Positions 6,555 through 9,190 of a stretch of 9,190 nucleotides of DNA are shown here, one piece after another. Source of the DNA: Pseudomonadota bacterium (GTDB lineage: Bacteria; Pseudomonadota; Gammaproteobacteria; Burkholderiales; Burkholderiaceae_F); the NCBI GenBank assembly GCA_023443095.1, contig JAEZVV010000156.1, forward strand, positions 1-9,190, given 5' to 3'. Made by a program: the position numbers and the translations under genes. The notes beneath the pieces are model-generated. The model made no database searches. It worked only from the letters and a program-made list of their open reading frames with translations, and was not told the DNA's origin. How positions within the stretch are numbered: the first letter of the stretch is position 1; each line of letters begins with the position of its first letter.

Positions 6555-7394
6555 TCAGGGCAGGCGCGGGAACTTGCTGAAGTCGGGCTTGCGCTTTTCG
6601 AGGAAGGCGTTTTTGCCTTCCTTGCCTTCTTCCGAGAGGTAGTAGAGCAGGGTGGCGTTGCCGGCCAGCTCCTGCAGTCCGGCCTGGCCGTCGCAGTCGG
6701 CGTTGAGCGCCGCCTTGAGGCAGCGCAGCGCGATCGGGCTGTTGGCCAGCATTTCGCGGCACCACTGCACGGTTTCGGCCTCGAGCTGGGCGAGCGGGAC
6801 GACGGTGTTGACCAGGCCCATGTCCAGCGCTTCCTGAGCGCCGTACTGGCGGCACAGGAACCAGATCTCGCGCGCCTTCTTCTGGCCGACGATGCGCGCC
6901 ATGTACGAGGCGCCGTAGCCGCCGTCGAAGCTGCCCACGCGCGGGCCGGTCTGGCCGAAGCGGGCGTTGTCGGCGGCGATGGTGAGGTCGCAGATCATGT
7001 GCAAGACATGGCCGCCGCCGATGGCGTAGCCGGCGACCATCGCCACCACGGGTTTGGGCAGGGTGCGGATCTGGCGCTGCAGGTCGAGCACGTTCAGGCG
7101 CGGCACTCCGTCGTCGCCGACATAACCGCCGTCGCCGCGTACGCGCTGGTCGCCGCCCGAACAGAAAGCCAGGTCGCCGGCGCCGGTGAGGATGACCACG
7201 CCGACGGTGGAATCGTCGCGCGCGTCGGCAAAGGCCTGCTCGAGCTCGCGCACGGTCAGCGGGCGGAAGGCGTTGCGCACCTCGGGCCGGTTGATCGTGA
7301 TCTTGGCGATGCCCTCGGCCTTTTCGTAGAGGATGTCGGTGAACTCGCCGGCGGACTGCCAGGCGGGGATGGGAGCAAGCGTCGATTCGTGCAT
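6555..7394 (-). CDS. menB: 1,4-Dihydroxy-2-naphthoyl-CoA synthase MenB
   Basis: A 279-residue crotonase-family enzyme very close to E. coli MenB (285 residues). It performs the intramolecular Claisen (Dieckmann) condensation of o-succinylbenzoyl-CoA to 1,4-dihydroxy-2-naphthoyl-CoA. Nearly unchanged blocks include KITINRPEVRNAFRPLTV (31-48), CSGGDQRVRGD (78-88), AGYAIGGGHVLHM (121-133), FGQTGPRVGSFDGGYGASYM (146-165), QKKAREIWFLCRQY (171-184) and LNADCDGQAGLQELAGNAT (230-248). CSGGDQ helps form the oxyanion hole. Ser155, Asp157 and Tyr252 match active-site residues of E. coli MenB. Gly150 matches its Gly156, which marks the bicarbonate-dependent class; the other class carries Asp there. The C-terminus FSKFPRLP is also MenB-like. 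The ATG at 7394 has a good ribosome binding site, AAGGA, six bases upstream. It follows the binding-protein gene by 46 bases and precedes menE. The strong match argues against the related ring-opening hydrolase BadI. Confidence 0.95.
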   Translation of the reverse strand: MHESTLAPIPAWQSAGEFTDILYEKAEGIAKITINRPEVRNAFRPLTVRELEQAFADARDDSTVGVVILTGAGDLAFCSGGDQRVRGDGGYVGDDGVPRLNVLDLQRQIRTLPKPVVAMVAGYAIGGGHVLHMICDLTIAADNARFGQTGPRVGSFDGGYGASYMARIVGQKKAREIWFLCRQYGAQEALDMGLVNTVVPLAQLEAETVQWCREMLANSPIALRCLKAALNADCDGQAGLQELAGNATLLYYLSEEGKEGKNAFLEKRKPDFSKFPRLP

Positions 7395-7400
7395 CAGGAA

Positions 7401-7405
7401 TCCTT
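7401..7405 (-). promoter_or_regulatory. Ribosome binding site of menB
   Basis: On the minus strand these bases read AAGGA, six bases before the ATG at 7394. It is the clearest ribosome binding site in the window and fixes the menB start. Confidence 0.7.
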
Positions 7406-7440
7406 GTGTAGGCGCGGGCGCGAAACTCGCACTCGCGGGG

Positions 7441-8430
7441 TCAATTGTCGTTGCGGGCGCCCGAGGTGCGGACCACCTCCGCCCACTTGCCGGTTTCGGA
7501 GCGGATGTGGCGAGCGAACTCGGCGGGCGAACCGGGTACCGGCCGGGCGCCGCGGGCGATCAGGCTGGCCGCCACCTGCGGATCGGCCAGGGTCGCGCGG
7601 ATCGCGGCGTTGAGTTTGTCGACGATAGGCTGCGGCGTGCCGGCGGGAGCGAGGATGCCATCCCAAGCGCTCATCTCGAAACCGGGCAGGCCGGACTCGG
7701 CGATGGTGGGGAAGTCCGGCGCCGAGGGCGAGCGCCGCGCCGTCGCCACGGCCAGGCCGCGCAGCTTGCCGCCGGTGACTTGCGGCAGGGCGTTGGGCAT
7801 GACGTCGATCATCACCGGCGCGCGGCCGGCGATCACGTCCATCATGGCGGCGTTGCCGCCGCGGTAGGGGATGTGCACGATGTCGATCCCGGCCATCGTC
7901 TTGAACAACTCCCCCGCAAGGTGAGAAGTGGTGCCGTTGCCGGCCGACGCGAAGTTGAGCTGGCCCGGATGGGCCTTGGCGTAGCGGATCAGCTCGGCGA
8001 CGTTTTTGACCGGCAGCTTGGGGTGGACCACCAGCATCGGCGCGATTTCGGTCAGGCGCGACACCGGCGCGAAGTCGGCCAGCGGGTCGAAGCGCAGGTT
8101 GCCGTAGAGGCTCTGGTTGATCGCATGGGTGCCGTTGGTGCCGTAGAGCAGGGTGTAGCCATCGGCCGGCGCGCGCGCCACGGCTTCGGCGCCGACATTG
8201 CCGCCGGCGCCGGCGCGGTTGTCGATATAGACCTGCTGCCCGAGCTGCTGCGAGAGTTTCGGAGCGAGGGTACGCGCGATGGCGTCGGCACCGCCGCCGG
8301 CCGGGAAGGGCACCACGAGCCGGATCGGCTTGTCGGGATAGGCCGCCGCCGCGACCCCGGTCGCGGCCAGGCCGAGCGCCAGGGCCAGGCTGCGGATCCA
8401 GGCGGGATTGATCAGAGCTCGCAGATTCAT
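7441..8430 (-). CDS. Bug/TctC family tripartite tricarboxylate transporter substrate-binding protein
   Basis: A 329-residue periplasmic binding protein of the Bug family, which is greatly expanded in betaproteobacteria. Members trap organic acids and other small molecules, sometimes for a TctAB membrane transporter and often as orphans. A signal peptide with a basic and then hydrophobic start (about 1-30) ends in VAAAA before YPDKPIRLVVPFPAGGGADA, the usual mature N-terminus. Other family marks are DNRAGAGGNVGAEAVARAPA (70-89), DGYTLLYG (90-97), ASAGNGTTSHLAGELF (151-166), IPYRGG (177-182) and DFPTIAESGLPGFE (219-232). The conserved loops that hold a carboxylate are present, but the ligand cannot be predicted. 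No TctA or TctB membrane gene is in the window. The ATG at 8430 is preceded by GGAG, 12 bases away, which is longer than ideal. The downstream neighbour menB may be in the same transcript, and the LysR gene upstream on the same strand is a plausible regulator. Confidence 0.93.
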   Translation of the reverse strand: MNLRALINPAWIRSLALALGLAATGVAAAAYPDKPIRLVVPFPAGGGADAIARTLAPKLSQQLGQQVYIDNRAGAGGNVGAEAVARAPADGYTLLYGTNGTHAINQSLYGNLRFDPLADFAPVSRLTEIAPMLVVHPKLPVKNVAELIRYAKAHPGQLNFASAGNGTTSHLAGELFKTMAGIDIVHIPYRGGNAAMMDVIAGRAPVMIDVMPNALPQVTGGKLRGLAVATARRSPSAPDFPTIAESGLPGFEMSAWDGILAPAGTPQPIVDKLNAAIRATLADPQVAASLIARGARPVPGSPAEFARHIRSETGKWAEVVRTSGARNDN

Positions 8431-8465
8431 CGGCGCGGCCGGCTCCGGTTAGGGAAAAACGGGTG

Positions 8466-8471
8466 ATTATC
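8466..8471 (-). promoter_or_regulatory. Candidate -10 element for the binding-protein gene
   Basis: On the minus strand these bases read GATAAT, a 5 of 6 match to the sigma-70 -10 box, about 35 bases before the ATG at 8430. The hexamer 17 bases upstream (TTCTGT) is a poor -35, as would suit an activator-dependent promoter. A matching start of transcription would leave a leader of roughly 30 bases carrying GGAG at 8443-8446. Confidence 0.35.
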
Positions 8472-8567
8472 CGCGGCCCCTCCGAGGCACAGAAGGCCTT
8501 GGGGGAAATTCATAGCCACCGGTAGCGGCGGCGGCGTGGTGCGGGCGCGACAGGCAGGACGCGTTTG

Positions 8568-8581
8568 CGGGTAAATACCCG
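8568..8581. other. 14-base palindrome downstream of the LysR gene
   Basis: CGGGTA and TACCCG form perfect 6-base arms around AA, starting 7 bases after the LysR stop codon on the minus strand. The two-base centre makes it a poor RNA hairpin and, with no T-tract, a poor terminator, so it looks more like a possible protein-binding site in the 158-base gap (8431-8588) before the binding-protein gene. Function is unproven. Confidence 0.3.
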
Positions 8582-8588
8582 GATCAAC

Positions 8589-9190
8589 TCAGTCGCGCGA
8601 CTTCAGGGCGTGGAGCGACCACTCGGAGAAGAAGTTCAGGAAAGTCCGGGCGGCGGGGGGCAGTTCGAAGCCGGAGCGCCGCATCACGCCGAAGCAGCGG
8701 GTGATCACCGGCTCGGTGAGCGGGATCACGGCCAGGGCGTCGTGTTTGATCGGCAAGGCCAGCCGCGGCACGGCTGCCACGCCGACCTGCGCCTCGACCA
8801 GCCCGAGCAGGCTGGAAATCCGCCGCACCTCGCACACCGGCCGCGGCCGCAGCTGGTTGCCGAGGGCGCGGTCGATCACGCGCCGGTTGCCATTTTCCTG
8901 CGACAGACTGAGGTAGTCGCTCTGGACCAGTTCGCGCCAGGTCAGGCGCTGGCGGAGCGCCAGCTCGTGGTCACGGTGGCAGATCGCCACGTAGGCGTCG
9001 CTGAAGATCGGCCGATAGTCGAGGTTGCCGTTCTGCTCGCCGAGAAAGCTGAAGCCGAAGTCGACCTCGCCGTTGGCAACGCTGCTGATCACGTCCTGCG
9101 CGCCGCCGTCGACCACCAGTACCCGCACGCCGGGGTAGCGTCGGCGAAACGCGATCAGCGCCTCGGCCAGCAGGTAGCGCACCGCCGAGG
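8589..9190 (-). CDS. LysR-type transcriptional regulator, C-terminal part (cut by window end)
   Basis: About 199 residues are visible, reading open to base 9190, so the N-terminal helix-turn-helix and linker (roughly 100 residues in this family) lie outside. The visible part is the LysR effector-binding domain: RYLLAEALIAFRRRYPGVRV, then GGAQDVISSVANGEVDFGF, YVAICHRDHELA, the SSLLGLVEAQVGVAAVPRLA stretch and a C-terminal FGVMRRSGFELPPAARTFLNF. These follow the usual order of the domain. LysR proteins sense a small effector and usually activate a neighbouring operon. Here the likely target is the binding-protein gene and perhaps menBE, although the regulator is oriented the same way as its neighbour instead of divergently. 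The GTG at 9182 is only an internal codon and not the real start. The effector is unknown. Confidence 0.92.
   Translation of the reverse strand, partial: SAVRYLLAEALIAFRRRYPGVRVLVVDGGAQDVISSVANGEVDFGFSFLGEQNGNLDYRPIFSDAYVAICHRDHELALRQRLTWRELVQSDYLSLSQENGNRRVIDRALGNQLRPRPVCEVRRISSLLGLVEAQVGVAAVPRLALPIKHDALAVIPLTEPVITRCFGVMRRSGFELPPAARTFLNFFSEWSLHALKSRD

Noticed and set aside
5260..6642. 460-codon plus-strand frame antisense to menE
   Set aside because: Arg/Gly-rich translation with no domain; it lies wholly opposite conserved ligase motifs.
6535..6855. N-terminal extension of the menE frame into menB (107 more codons)
   Set aside because: The added residues are an Arg/Pro-rich shadow of the menB C-terminus, and the ligase fold is complete without them.
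6555..7394. Reading menB as badI (2-ketocyclohexanecarboxyl-CoA hydrolase) or a general enoyl-CoA hydratase
   Set aside because: The near-identical blocks shared with E. coli MenB, the matching active-site Ser, Asp and Tyr, and the following MenE-like ligase favour MenB.
7333..8466. 377-codon plus-strand frame antisense to the Bug binding protein
   Set aside because: No recognisable motif, and the opposite strand has a complete signal peptide and Bug domain.

Overview
This is a GC-rich chromosomal window that reads like ordinary proteobacterial DNA, most likely from a betaproteobacterium (Rhodocyclales or Burkholderiales type). That placement is an inference. It rests on the high GC content, a Bug/TctC-type periplasmic binding protein next to a LysR regulator, a thioredoxin-reductase-like ferredoxin-NADP reductase, and a BepA-type protease divergent from moaC. 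I see no rRNA, tRNA, CRISPR, insertion sequence, phage gene or attachment site. Genes are tightly packed: the longest non-coding gap is about 158 bases.

Left part (1-2995): the window opens with what may be the last codons of an upstream gene (stop at 34-36). Then comes aidB (+), an acyl-CoA-dehydrogenase-fold protein of the alkylation response. It converges on a flavin-dependent ferredoxin/flavodoxin-NADP(+) reductase (-), and a strong hairpin lies between the two stop codons.

Middle part (2996-5178): a periplasmic M48 metalloprotease with C-terminal TPR-like helices (bepA, -) is transcribed away from moaC (+), the molybdenum-cofactor enzyme. They share a 97-base divergent intergenic region.

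Right part (5179-9190): four genes lie on the minus strand. In transcription order they are a LysR-type regulator (its DNA-binding end lies outside the window), a Bug-type solute-binding protein, menB and menE. MenE and MenB are consecutive menaquinone enzymes: MenE makes o-succinylbenzoyl-CoA and MenB closes the ring to 1,4-dihydroxy-2-naphthoyl-CoA. The rest of the pathway (menF, D, H, C, A, G) is not here. The binding protein ends only 46 bases before menB and may be co-transcribed with it. A hairpin plus T-tract of terminator type sits at the menB-menE junction, inside the predicted first codons of menE.

No clearly new biological system is visible. The most interesting point is the menBE pair embedded with an uptake-type binding protein and a LysR regulator in an organism group that mostly relies on ubiquinone.
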